From Bacillota bacterium (lineage in GTDB: Bacteria; Bacillota; Clostridia; Peptostreptococcales; Acidaminobacteraceae), in NCBI GenBank assembly GCA_023443345.1, contig JAEZUZ010000016.1, forward strand, positions 1 to 14,129: a stretch of 14,129 nt of DNA, in the 5' to 3' direction. A model generated the notes under the pieces. It saw nothing but the letters and a program-made list of their open reading frames with translations. It was not told the origin of the DNA and made no database searches. Position numbers and translations under genes: made by a program. This document shows positions 1-6,385 of this stretch, in pieces (positions within the stretch are counted from its first letter, which is position 1; each line of letters starts with the position of its first letter).

Positions 1-17
1 CAAGCTCATGAGTAGGT

Positions 18-26
18 AAAGGAGGT
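18..26 (+). promoter_or_regulatory. Ribosome binding site of infB
   Basis: AAAGGAGGT is a near-perfect Shine-Dalgarno sequence placed four bases (after GGAGG) before the ATG at 30, and it fixes the infB start. Stop codons in all three frames lie in bases 9-19, so whatever gene lies upstream ends here. Its identity cannot be read from so few bases; the family gene order would suggest ylxQ, which is inference only. Confidence 0.85.
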
Positions 27-29
27 TCT

Positions 30-2507
30 ATGAGTAATAAAAGAGTATATGAGGTTGCTAAGGAATTAAATATGCAAAGTAAGAATCTTATATCAAAACT
101 TCAGGATTTTGGAGTAGAGGTTAAGAATCACATGAGTATAATTTCTGAAGATGATTACAATAAATTTAAATCCTATATTGCACCAGGCAGCAAAAAAGAA
201 GTTTCTCAAAATATAGAAACTAAAAAGCAAGATAATAGAGAAAAAACAGATAAAAATAAAAAGAACTTCGATAATAAAAATAGAAAAGATTATCACAATA
301 ATTTTAATAACAAAAATAAGAAATTTAATAATAATGGTGAAAGACAGGACAGGAACTTTAGAAATAAACCTAATAATGATCAAGATAGGAAAAATAAATT
401 TTCTAAAGACAAGGACTCAAATTTCAATAATAGAGGTCCTAAACAACCTTCACAAAGACCAAAGAAAGAATCTAGAGATTTTATTGAAGATAGTGAACTT
501 CAGAAGAAGACTACTACTTCTTCAAAAAAATTAAAGAAGAAGGACTATAAAAATAAAAGTGAAGATTTAAAAAGAATAGATGGTCAGGCTAAGACTAAAA
601 ATAAAGTTGAAGATAAAAAGAAATTTAAACTTAGACCACACCAACAACTAAATGAAGAAGATCAAGTAGAAGCTAAGACATACAAGAAGAAAACCAGAGG
701 AACAAAGGCTCAGTATAAGAAGAAAAAAGACGATACACCTAATTATGAAAACATGAGCATAGAAATTCCAGATACTATCTTATTAGCTGATTTAGCAAGT
801 TTATTGAAAATTTCACCAGTTGAACTTATAAAAGAATTTATGATGATGGGTGAAATGTATTCTATCAACGATTCACTGCCATATGATGTTGCAGCACTAT
901 TTGCAATGGAGAAAGGCGTTGAAGTAACAAGAAAAAAAGCAGCCGAAGAAATTCAGGAAGAAATATTTGACTTTGAAGATAAGGAAGAAGATTTAGTTCC
1001 AAGAGCTCCAATTGTTACAGTTATGGGTCACGTAGACCATGGAAAGACATCCCTTCTTGATGCAATTAGAAATACACATGTTAGAACGGGTGAAGCAGGT
1101 GGAATTACTCAGCACATAGGAGCTTCAGAGATATATTATCAAAATCAGAAAATTGTATTTTTAGATACACCTGGTCACGAAGCTTTTACAACATTAAGAG
1201 CAAGAGGTGCACAAGTTACAGATATTGCTGTACTTGTAGTTGCAGCAGATGATGGAGTTAGACCTCAGACAATCGAGGCAATACATCATGCTAAAAATGC
1301 AGGAGTACCTATAATTGTTGCAATAAATAAAATGGACACACCAGGAGCTAATCCTCAAAAAGTTAAACAGGAGCTCAGTCAAGAAAATGTAATTGTTGAA
1401 GATTGGGGTGGTGATGTAATAAGTTGTGAAGTTTCTGCACTTAAGGGAGAGGGCATCGATCAACTTCTTGAATCAATTTTACTTCAAGCAGAAATATTAG
1501 AACTTAAAGCAAATCCAAATAGAGCTGGTGTTGGAACAATTATAGAAGCAAATATAGATAAACAAATGGGAACAACCGCTACAGTCTTATTAGAGAAAGG
1601 GACAATAAGACAGTCAGACTCTGTATTTGCAGGTTCAAGCTTTGGTAGAGTTAGAACTATGAAAAACGACAAAGGTAAACTTCTTAAAAAAGCTGGTCCT
1701 TCATCTGCATTTGAGATTACAGGACTTAATGAATTACCTCAAGCCGGAGAGAAGATTTATGTAGTTGATAATGATCAAATTGCTAGAGCTAACGCTCAGA
1801 AGAATGCAGATGCTAAAAGAGCACAGAAAATTCAATCAACTCAGAAAATTACTACACTTGAAAATATATTTGAAGGTGCAGAGGAAGGTTCTGTTAAGCA
1901 ATTAAATGTTATTTTAAGAGCAGATGTACACGGATCAATAGAAGCAATTTCTGCTTCACTTGAAAAATTAAGCCATGAAGAAGTAAATGTAAATATAATT
2001 AAGTCTCAAGTTGGAGCAATTACAGAAGCAGATATACTATTAGCTACTACATCTAATGCTATTATCTTTGCTTTTAATGTAAGACCTAATAAAAATATTC
2101 AAAGCATTGCAGAAAGAGAAAAGGTTGAAATACGTACATATAGAGTAATTTACGACATTATCAATGATGTAAAGGATGCTATAGAAGGACTACTTGAGCC
2201 AATTGAGAAGGAAGAAGTAGAGGGCTTTGTAGTAGTAAGAGATATCTTTAAAGTTCCTGGAGTTGGGACAATTGCAGGTGGATATGTACAAGAAGGAAAG
2301 ATTTCTAGATCTTCTAAAGTTAGACTTATAAGAGATGATATTGTCATTTATGAAGGTGAAGTAAGCTCTCTTAAGAGATTTAAAGAAGATGCTAAGGAAG
2401 TAAATCAGGGTTATGAGTGTGGTATAGGTCTTAATAGATATAATGATATCAAGGTTGATGATGTCATTGAGACATTCATAATTAAGAAAATTCAGAGGCA
2501 GTTATAA
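30..2507 (+). CDS. infB: Translation initiation factor IF-2
   Basis: IF-2 is the GTPase that brings initiator fMet-tRNA to the 30S subunit and promotes 50S joining. The 825-residue protein has a first IF2 N-terminal domain (about 3-50), a low-complexity linker very rich in Lys, Asn and Asp (about 55-240), a second IF2 N-terminal domain (about 242-300) and the G domain from about 328. The GTPase motifs are complete: G1 GHVDHGKT at 333-340, G3 DTPGH at 379-383 and G4 NKMD at 433-436. The beta-barrel and C-terminal fMet-tRNA-binding regions follow, ending with the family-typical GYECGIGLNRYNDIKVDD stretch. The length lies between the B. subtilis and E. coli proteins, the difference being in the linker. 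The stop codon overlaps the rbfA start by one base (TAATG). Confidence 0.98.
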   Translation: MSNKRVYEVAKELNMQSKNLISKLQDFGVEVKNHMSIISEDDYNKFKSYIAPGSKKEVSQNIETKKQDNREKTDKNKKNFDNKNRKDYHNNFNNKNKKFNNNGERQDRNFRNKPNNDQDRKNKFSKDKDSNFNNRGPKQPSQRPKKESRDFIEDSELQKKTTTSSKKLKKKDYKNKSEDLKRIDGQAKTKNKVEDKKKFKLRPHQQLNEEDQVEAKTYKKKTRGTKAQYKKKKDDTPNYENMSIEIPDTILLADLASLLKISPVELIKEFMMMGEMYSINDSLPYDVAALFAMEKGVEVTRKKAAEEIQEEIFDFEDKEEDLVPRAPIVTVMGHVDHGKTSLLDAIRNTHVRTGEAGGITQHIGASEIYYQNQKIVFLDTPGHEAFTTLRARGAQVTDIAVLVVAADDGVRPQTIEAIHHAKNAGVPIIVAINKMDTPGANPQKVKQELSQENVIVEDWGGDVISCEVSALKGEGIDQLLESILLQAEILELKANPNRAGVGTIIEANIDKQMGTTATVLLEKGTIRQSDSVFAGSSFGRVRTMKNDKGKLLKKAGPSSAFEITGLNELPQAGEKIYVVDNDQIARANAQKNADAKRAQKIQSTQKITTLENIFEGAEEGSVKQLNVILRADVHGSIEAISASLEKLSHEEVNVNIIKSQVGAITEADILLATTSNAIIFAFNVRPNKNIQSIAEREKVEIRTYRVIYDIINDVKDAIEGLLEPIEKEEVEGFVVVRDIFKVPGVGTIAGGYVQEGKISRSSKVRLIRDDIVIYEGEVSSLKRFKEDAKEVNQGYECGIGLNRYNDIKVDDVIETFIIKKIQRQL

Positions 2508-2893
2508 TGAATCCAAATAGAGTTAGGAGAGTATCAGAGGAGATAAAGAAAATTGTAAGCAGTGCAATAATTTATGAAATTAAAGATCCAAGGATACCTC
2601 CAATGACAACTATAACTAGAGTAGATCTTACAAGAGATCTATCTTTTGCAAAAATATATGTATCATTTTTAGCAAAAAGTGATGAAGAAAAAAGAGAAGT
2701 TTTAGAAATTTTAAATAATGCTAAAGGTTATGTCAGAGGAATCATAGGAAGGGAGTTAAATATATATAAGACTCCCGACCCAAAATTTCTTTATGATGAA
2801 AATTTAGAAGATGCCATGAAGATGAGAGAACTTATTAAGTCGCTTGATATTAAAAAAGAAGAGGATAATGAAGAAGATAACTCAGATAATTAG
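2507..2893 (+). CDS. rbfA: 30S ribosome-binding factor A
   Basis: RbfA is a small KH-fold protein that binds the 30S subunit late in assembly and helps mature the 5' end of 16S rRNA. The 128-residue product has the expected opening (RVRRVSEEIKKIVSSAI), the KDPR motif after the first helix, the AxG helix kink (Ala72-Lys73-Gly74) that replaces the GxxG of ordinary KH domains, and the conserved PDPKFLYDE segment. The tail is acidic (EEDNEEDNSDN). The ATG overlaps the infB stop by one base, with AGAGG at 2494-2498 as ribosome binding site, so it is probably translated by coupling. The ylxP gene found between infB and rbfA in B. subtilis is absent here. Confidence 0.97.
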   Translation: MNPNRVRRVSEEIKKIVSSAIIYEIKDPRIPPMTTITRVDLTRDLSFAKIYVSFLAKSDEEKREVLEILNNAKGYVRGIIGRELNIYKTPDPKFLYDENLEDAMKMRELIKSLDIKKEEDNEEDNSDN

Positions 2894-3827
2894 AGAATAT
2901 AAAAAAGTAGCGATATTATCTCATAAAAAGCCTGATGGTGATGCAATAGGTAGCAGTGTCGGATTATCTCTCATATTGAATAATTTAGGTATTGATGCAG
3001 ACGTAATACAGCTTGATAATATACCTTCTTATTTAGATTTTATCGATAATACAAATATAAAATTATACAGTGGTGAAAAACTTTCTGAAAGTTATGATTG
3101 TATAATCTGTGTAGATACAGCTGATGAAAAGAGAGTAGATGATAGATATTCACTAAGTGAAAATATGCCATTAATTGTGATAGATCATCATGCAACAAAT
3201 ACTTATTTTGGAGATTTTAATTATATATTTGATGATTATTCTTCTACATGTGAGATAATATATGACTTATTTAAAGAAGAAGAGGTATTTGATAATAAGA
3301 TAGCAACAGCTCTTTATACAGGAATTTCTACAGATACAAATAGATTTATGTATGATAATACTTCAAAAAATACTCTAAGTGTAGCTTCGAATTTAGTAGA
3401 TATGGTAGATTTAAATCTAATAAATTCTAAGTTGTATGCTAATAAAAAGGTTGAGTATTGGAAGCTAATTAGCTTAGCAATGCAAAATGCTAAGTTTACA
3501 TATAATGGCAAAATAGCTAGTGTACTCATAACTAAAGAGATGCAAGATCAAGCTAATTATAGGGATTGTGACTCAATTGTAGAAATTTTAAGAGATATTG
3601 ATTCTGTTGAAATAAGTCTAGTTGTATACTATTACAGCAATAGTTTTAAGGCTTCATTTAGGACAAATTCTGATTTTGATGTATCTAATGTTGCTAAAAT
3701 ATTTAGCGGAGGTGGTCACAAGAAGGCTGCTGGAGCAACTCTAGGTTATTCTGATCCAGTTTTGATATATGAAGATGTACTAAAGATATTAGAGGAAGAA
3801 TATGCAAGGTATAATTCATCTAAATAA
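2868..3827 (+). CDS. nrnA: DHH-family nanoRNase / pAp phosphatase
   Basis: NrnA-type proteins degrade 2-5 nucleotide RNA fragments and dephosphorylate 3'-phosphoadenosine 5'-phosphate, using Mn2+ held by DHH-domain residues. All family motifs are visible: HKKPDGDAIGSS at 19-30 with metal ligands His19, Asp23 and Asp25; Asp83 in VDTADEKRV; the DHH triad at 106-108; Asp156 in ISTDTNRF; and the DHHA1 substrate motif GGGH at 281-284. I chose the ATG at 2868 (319 residues) because AAGAAGAGGA precedes it closely and the protein then begins at the family's usual place; a TTG at 2844 would add eight basic residues without a better site. It overlaps rbfA by 26 bases. Its position between rbfA and truB is common in clostridia. 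The exact substrate (nanoRNA, pAp or both) cannot be told from sequence. Confidence 0.93.
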   Translation: MKKITQIIREYKKVAILSHKKPDGDAIGSSVGLSLILNNLGIDADVIQLDNIPSYLDFIDNTNIKLYSGEKLSESYDCIICVDTADEKRVDDRYSLSENMPLIVIDHHATNTYFGDFNYIFDDYSSTCEIIYDLFKEEEVFDNKIATALYTGISTDTNRFMYDNTSKNTLSVASNLVDMVDLNLINSKLYANKKVEYWKLISLAMQNAKFTYNGKIASVLITKEMQDQANYRDCDSIVEILRDIDSVEISLVVYYYSNSFKASFRTNSDFDVSNVAKIFSGGGHKKAAGATLGYSDPVLIYEDVLKILEEEYARYNSSK

Positions 3828-4662
3828 ACAAAAGAATATTACATCTCATAGTTGTGTAAGTAAAATCAAGAAATTGCTAAATATCAAATGTGGTCACAGT
3901 GGAACTTTAGATCCAATGGCAGAGGGTGTTTTAAATATTTACCTTGGAAATAGCACTAAATTTATAGATATAGTTAAATCTGATAAAAAAAAGTATATTG
4001 CAACTTTTAAATTTGGATATACTTCAGATACTTTAGATATTTGGGGAAATGTAAAAAAAGTTGAATCTAAAACTATGTTCAGCCCCCAAGAATTAAAAAA
4101 TGCAGAAGATAAATTTAGAGGTAAAATAAAACAAATTCCACCTATGTATGCTGCAATAAAGTATAATGGTAAAAAACTTTATGAGTATGCTAGACTTGGT
4201 CAAGAAATTGAAAGAAAACCTAGAATAGTAAGCATAGATGATATATCAATAAAAAGTATTGTTGATTCTGATGAGTATGTGATATCATTATTTTGCTCAA
4301 AGGGAACATACGTAAGATCTTTAATTGATGATATTGGAAGATATCTAAATTCAAGTGCAATCATGACTTCACTTATTAGAACAGAAAATGACTTTGTGTC
4401 TTTAGATCAAACATATACTTTTGAAGAAATAGAAGATATGTTAAGCAAAGGCGATAGAAGTTTTATAAAAAAAATTGATGAATTTTTACCTTTTAGGGAA
4501 GTCTGCTTAAGTGATGTAGAATATAGTGACTTAATTCACGGAAGAAAAAAATATATATCAACAGATTTTGTAGGTCAAAAAGTAAAATTGATATACAATA
4601 ACGAATTTGTTGGAATAGCAGGATGGAATAATTCATCCTATACTAAGGAGAAAATTATTTGA
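3802..4662 (+). CDS. truB: tRNA pseudouridine(55) synthase TruB
   Basis: TruB isomerises U55 in the T-loop of tRNAs to pseudouridine. The 286-residue protein carries the catalytic motif GHSGTLDPMAEGVL with nucleophile Asp37, preceded by the usual ITSH segment, and later the PPMYAAIKYNGKKLYEYAR block (YSALK-like region) and CSKGTYVRSLIDDIG, both typical of the family. Two normally conserved positions differ: the early KP is KQ, and the Thr of the usual ATGVL is Glu (AEGVL). The ATG at 3802 follows AGAGGA at 3791-3796 and overlaps nrnA by 26 bases. The last codons overlap the ribF start by four bases. Confidence 0.96.
   Translation: MQGIIHLNKQKNITSHSCVSKIKKLLNIKCGHSGTLDPMAEGVLNIYLGNSTKFIDIVKSDKKKYIATFKFGYTSDTLDIWGNVKKVESKTMFSPQELKNAEDKFRGKIKQIPPMYAAIKYNGKKLYEYARLGQEIERKPRIVSIDDISIKSIVDSDEYVISLFCSKGTYVRSLIDDIGRYLNSSAIMTSLIRTENDFVSLDQTYTFEEIEDMLSKGDRSFIKKIDEFLPFREVCLSDVEYSDLIHGRKKYISTDFVGQKVKLIYNNEFVGIAGWNNSSYTKEKII
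4645..4661 (+). promoter_or_regulatory. Ribosome binding site and TTG start of ribF
   Basis: AAGGAG at 4645-4650 lies eight bases before a TTG at 4659-4661 that shares bases with the truB stop (TTGA). The nearby ATG at 4669 is in another frame and no other start lies before the catalytic GTFDGVHLGH motif. TTG is therefore the supported start. Confidence 0.8.
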
Positions 4663-5528
4663 AAGAAAATGAAAAAGTTGTCCTAAGTATTGGCACTTTT
4701 GATGGAGTTCATTTAGGTCATAGAAAAGTTATAGATAAATTATTAGAAGTTGCAAGACAAAAAAAATTAAAGAGTGTTCTTGTATGCTTTAGAAATGTTC
4801 CTAAAGATTTAATTAAAAATACAAAAACTAAAAAAATATATCCAATAGATAATAAACTTCAATATCTAAACTCTTATGGGATAGACTATGTAATAGATAT
4901 GGATTTTACACAGCAGATTAGAAAGATGTCTCAAAATGAGTTTATAAATTCACTGGGTTTTGATGTTGAACATTTAGTTGTTGGACATGATTTCCACTTT
5001 GGATATAATCAAGAGGAAATTTCATCCTATGAATTTACAAGAGTAGAGCCACTTTTAAAAAATGGTGTAGTTATTCATTCTACTCTAATAAGAAATATGA
5101 TGGAATCTGGAGATATTGAAAATATAGATGAGTATTTGGGAAGAATTTACTCACTAAGCTCTAAAGTTCAGCATGGAAAAAGCATTGGAAGAAAATTAGG
5201 CTTTCCAACTATTAATTTTAGTTTTGAAAGCGAACTTGCTCTTAGACATGGTGTATATATTTCTAAAACTCTAATTGATAATAAATCATATAAGAGCATA
5301 TCCTATTATGGTAAATCTCCTAGTTTTGATGATAGAGGGCTCACTTTTGAAACCTATATTTTTGATTTTGATAAAAATATCTATGATTATAATGTAAAAA
5401 TAGAGGTTTATAAATTTTTAAGAGACGATATAATATTTAAAGATTACAATGAATTGATTAGAACAATTCAAAGAGATATAGATGAAACTAAGCAATATTT
5501 TTCGGAGGGTAGATATGTTCAAAATTGA
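4659..5528 (+). CDS. ribF: Bifunctional riboflavin kinase / FMN adenylyltransferase (FAD synthetase)
   Basis: RibF phosphorylates riboflavin to FMN and adenylates FMN to FAD. The 289-residue protein is a little shorter than usual, mostly at the N terminus. The nucleotidyltransferase half has GTFDGVHLGH at 12-21 with His18 and His21, VVGHDFHFG, and the HSTLIRNM segment corresponding to the usual SSTxIR. The kinase half has GRKLGFPTIN (177-186), HGVY, a proposed catalytic Glu231 in ETYIFDF, and the closing F-x-D-x-x-E-L-I-x-x-I-x-x-D pattern. Unusual is FRNVP at 44-48, where most homologues have F-x-PHP. The usual NIG before PTF is YYGKSPSF. Both halves look intact overall, but the adenylyltransferase half is divergent. 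It overlaps truB by four bases and marR by 14. Confidence 0.93.
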   Translation: MKENEKVVLSIGTFDGVHLGHRKVIDKLLEVARQKKLKSVLVCFRNVPKDLIKNTKTKKIYPIDNKLQYLNSYGIDYVIDMDFTQQIRKMSQNEFINSLGFDVEHLVVGHDFHFGYNQEEISSYEFTRVEPLLKNGVVIHSTLIRNMMESGDIENIDEYLGRIYSLSSKVQHGKSIGRKLGFPTINFSFESELALRHGVYISKTLIDNKSYKSISYYGKSPSFDDRGLTFETYIFDFDKNIYDYNVKIEVYKFLRDDIIFKDYNELIRTIQRDIDETKQYFSEGRYVQN

Positions 5529-5958
5529 AAGTTACACAAAAATGTTGGAGAATGTAATGGCTATAAATACTAAGTTAATTGATTTAGTATTTAAATCTGA
5601 ATCACACACTTTTCTTAATTTAGGAAGAAGGCAGATTTTTGCCATGATTTCTCTATATAATCACAGAGTTGTAAATATGAGCACTTTAGCTAAAAATATA
5701 GGAGTGAGCAATCAACAATTAACCAAGATAATAGATCATTTAACTGAAAGAAAACTTGTGCAGAGAAATTATGATCCTAATAATAGAAGAGTTATTATGT
5801 TGTCACTTACAGAAGAGGGAGAAAAATTAATAGGTGAGTATGAGGAACATGTTAAAAATACTGTAGAAGAGTTCTACAATGTAAATCCAAGATATGTTGA
5901 AATATTCCTTGAGAGCCTAGATAATTTTAATAAATTTTTCGACTTTTATAATAAATAA
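5515..5958 (+). CDS. MarR-family transcriptional regulator
   Basis: This 147-residue protein is a winged helix-turn-helix regulator of the MarR type, a dimer that usually represses nearby genes until a small ligand or oxidant releases it. The helix-turn-helix lies at about 55-79 (MSTLAKNIGVSNQQLTKIID), followed by the wing at about 82-98 with the family-typical D-x3-RR (Asp87, Arg91, Arg92) and the SLTEEGEKLI helix. It has no cysteine, so thiol redox sensing is unlikely. The ATG at 5515 follows GGAGGG at 5504-5509; an earlier in-frame ATG at 5482 lies inside ribF and has no good site. It overlaps ribF by 14 bases and ends the infB operon. A palindrome lies just downstream in the rpsO promoter. 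Ligand and targets are unknown. Confidence 0.9.
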   Translation: MFKIESYTKMLENVMAINTKLIDLVFKSESHTFLNLGRRQIFAMISLYNHRVVNMSTLAKNIGVSNQQLTKIIDHLTERKLVQRNYDPNNRRVIMLSLTEEGEKLIGEYEEHVKNTVEEFYNVNPRYVEIFLESLDNFNKFFDFYNK

Positions 5959-5962
5959 TACA

Positions 5963-5991
5963 TTGTAAAACATATGTGTTTATGGTACAAT
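5963..5991 (+). promoter_or_regulatory. Sigma-A type promoter of rpsO with extended -10
   Basis: A -35 element TTGTAA (5963-5968) and a -10 element TACAAT (5986-5991) are separated by exactly 17 bases, and TG at 5983-5984 forms an extended -10. Transcription should start near 5997-5999, giving a leader of about 68 bases before rpsO. The -35 and -10 are also an inverted repeat (ATTGTA ... TACAAT), and the spacer holds the palindrome ACATATGT at 5970-5977. This is the best promoter in the window. Confidence 0.75.
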
Positions 5992-6000
5992 AATACTACC

Positions 6001-6039
6001 GTAGCGAGGTAATCGATACTCCGACGTTTACTTTGCTAT
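6001..6039 (+). promoter_or_regulatory. Putative S15 autoregulatory leader hairpin
   Basis: TAGCGAGGTAA (6002-6012) pairs with TTACTTTGCTA (6028-6038) over 11 base pairs, including two G-U wobbles, and G6001 can add a further wobble with U6039. Inside it, TCG (6013-6015) can pair with CGA (6022-6024) around a six-base loop, leaving CGT unpaired. The adjacent pairs G6008-U6032 and G6009-C6031 form a G-U/G-C step in the same orientation as the S15-binding step in helix 22 of 16S rRNA. Autoregulation of rpsO by such mimicry is known in several bacteria. The hairpin ends 17 bases before the ribosome binding site. The function here is inferred; the pairing is read directly. Confidence 0.65.
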
Positions 6040-6065
6040 AGGAAAAGATTTTATTAGGAGGCATT

Positions 6066-6329
6066 ATGACAAAACAAGAAAAAATCTCAATAATTAATGA
6101 TTACAAAATCAACGATAGTGACACTGGTTCTTCAGAAGTTCAAATAGCTCTACTAACATTTAGAATTAATGAACTTAATGAACACCTTAAAGTGCACAAA
6201 GGAGATCACCATTCAAGAAGAGGTCTATTAAAGATGGTTGGTCGTAGAAAAAGACTGTTAGATTATGTTAAGAACAATGACATAGATCGCTACAGAAACT
6301 TACTAGAGAGATTAAATTTAAGAAAATAG
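6066..6329 (+). CDS. rpsO: 30S ribosomal protein S15
   Basis: S15 binds the central domain of 16S rRNA early in 30S assembly and contributes to a bridge to the 50S subunit. The 87-residue product has the family length and its hallmark segments: the [13 protein letters not shown] opening, the [14 protein letters not shown] loop that contacts rRNA, and the [11 protein letters not shown] helix. AGGAGG at 6056-6061 lies four bases before the ATG. It has its own promoter and a structured leader, is separated from marR by 107 bases, and is followed by a terminator-like hairpin before pnp, the conserved rpsO-pnp neighbourhood. It probably represses its own translation through the leader. Confidence 0.98.
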   Translation: MTKQEKISIINDYKINDSDTGSSEVQIALLTFRINELNEHLKVHKGDHHSRRGLLKMVGRRKRLLDYVKNNDIDRYRNLLERLNLRK

Positions 6330-6335
6330 TAATGC

Positions 6336-6362
6336 AAAGGTGGGAGTTTATCCCACTTTTTT
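6336..6362 (+). terminator. Intrinsic terminator or attenuator between rpsO and pnp
   Basis: GTGGGA (6340-6345) pairs with TCCCAC (6351-6356) around the loop GTTTA, and the run of six T at 6357-6362 follows directly. The stem can extend by one G-U and three A-U pairs into the T run. This is a textbook intrinsic terminator. No convincing separate pnp promoter is visible in the remaining 23 bases, so it most likely lets part of transcription through, making S15 more abundant than the downstream products. It may also protect the rpsO 3' end. Confidence 0.8.
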
Positions 6363-6385
6363 AACATCTATAAATTGGAGGATCT

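Noticed and set aside
2844..2867. Upstream TTG start for nrnA
   Set aside because: It adds eight mostly basic residues with no homology value, while the ATG at 2868 has a good ribosome binding site and gives the normal family N terminus.
5959..6065. tRNA, small RNA or T-box in the only intergenic region over 100 bases
   Set aside because: No cloverleaf and no T-box sequence (TGGNACCGCG) is present; promoter and rpsO leader explain the region.
6369..6375. TATAAAT as a possible -10 element for a separate pnp promoter
   Set aside because: It would start transcription inside the pnp ribosome binding site, and no -35 element lies at the right distance.
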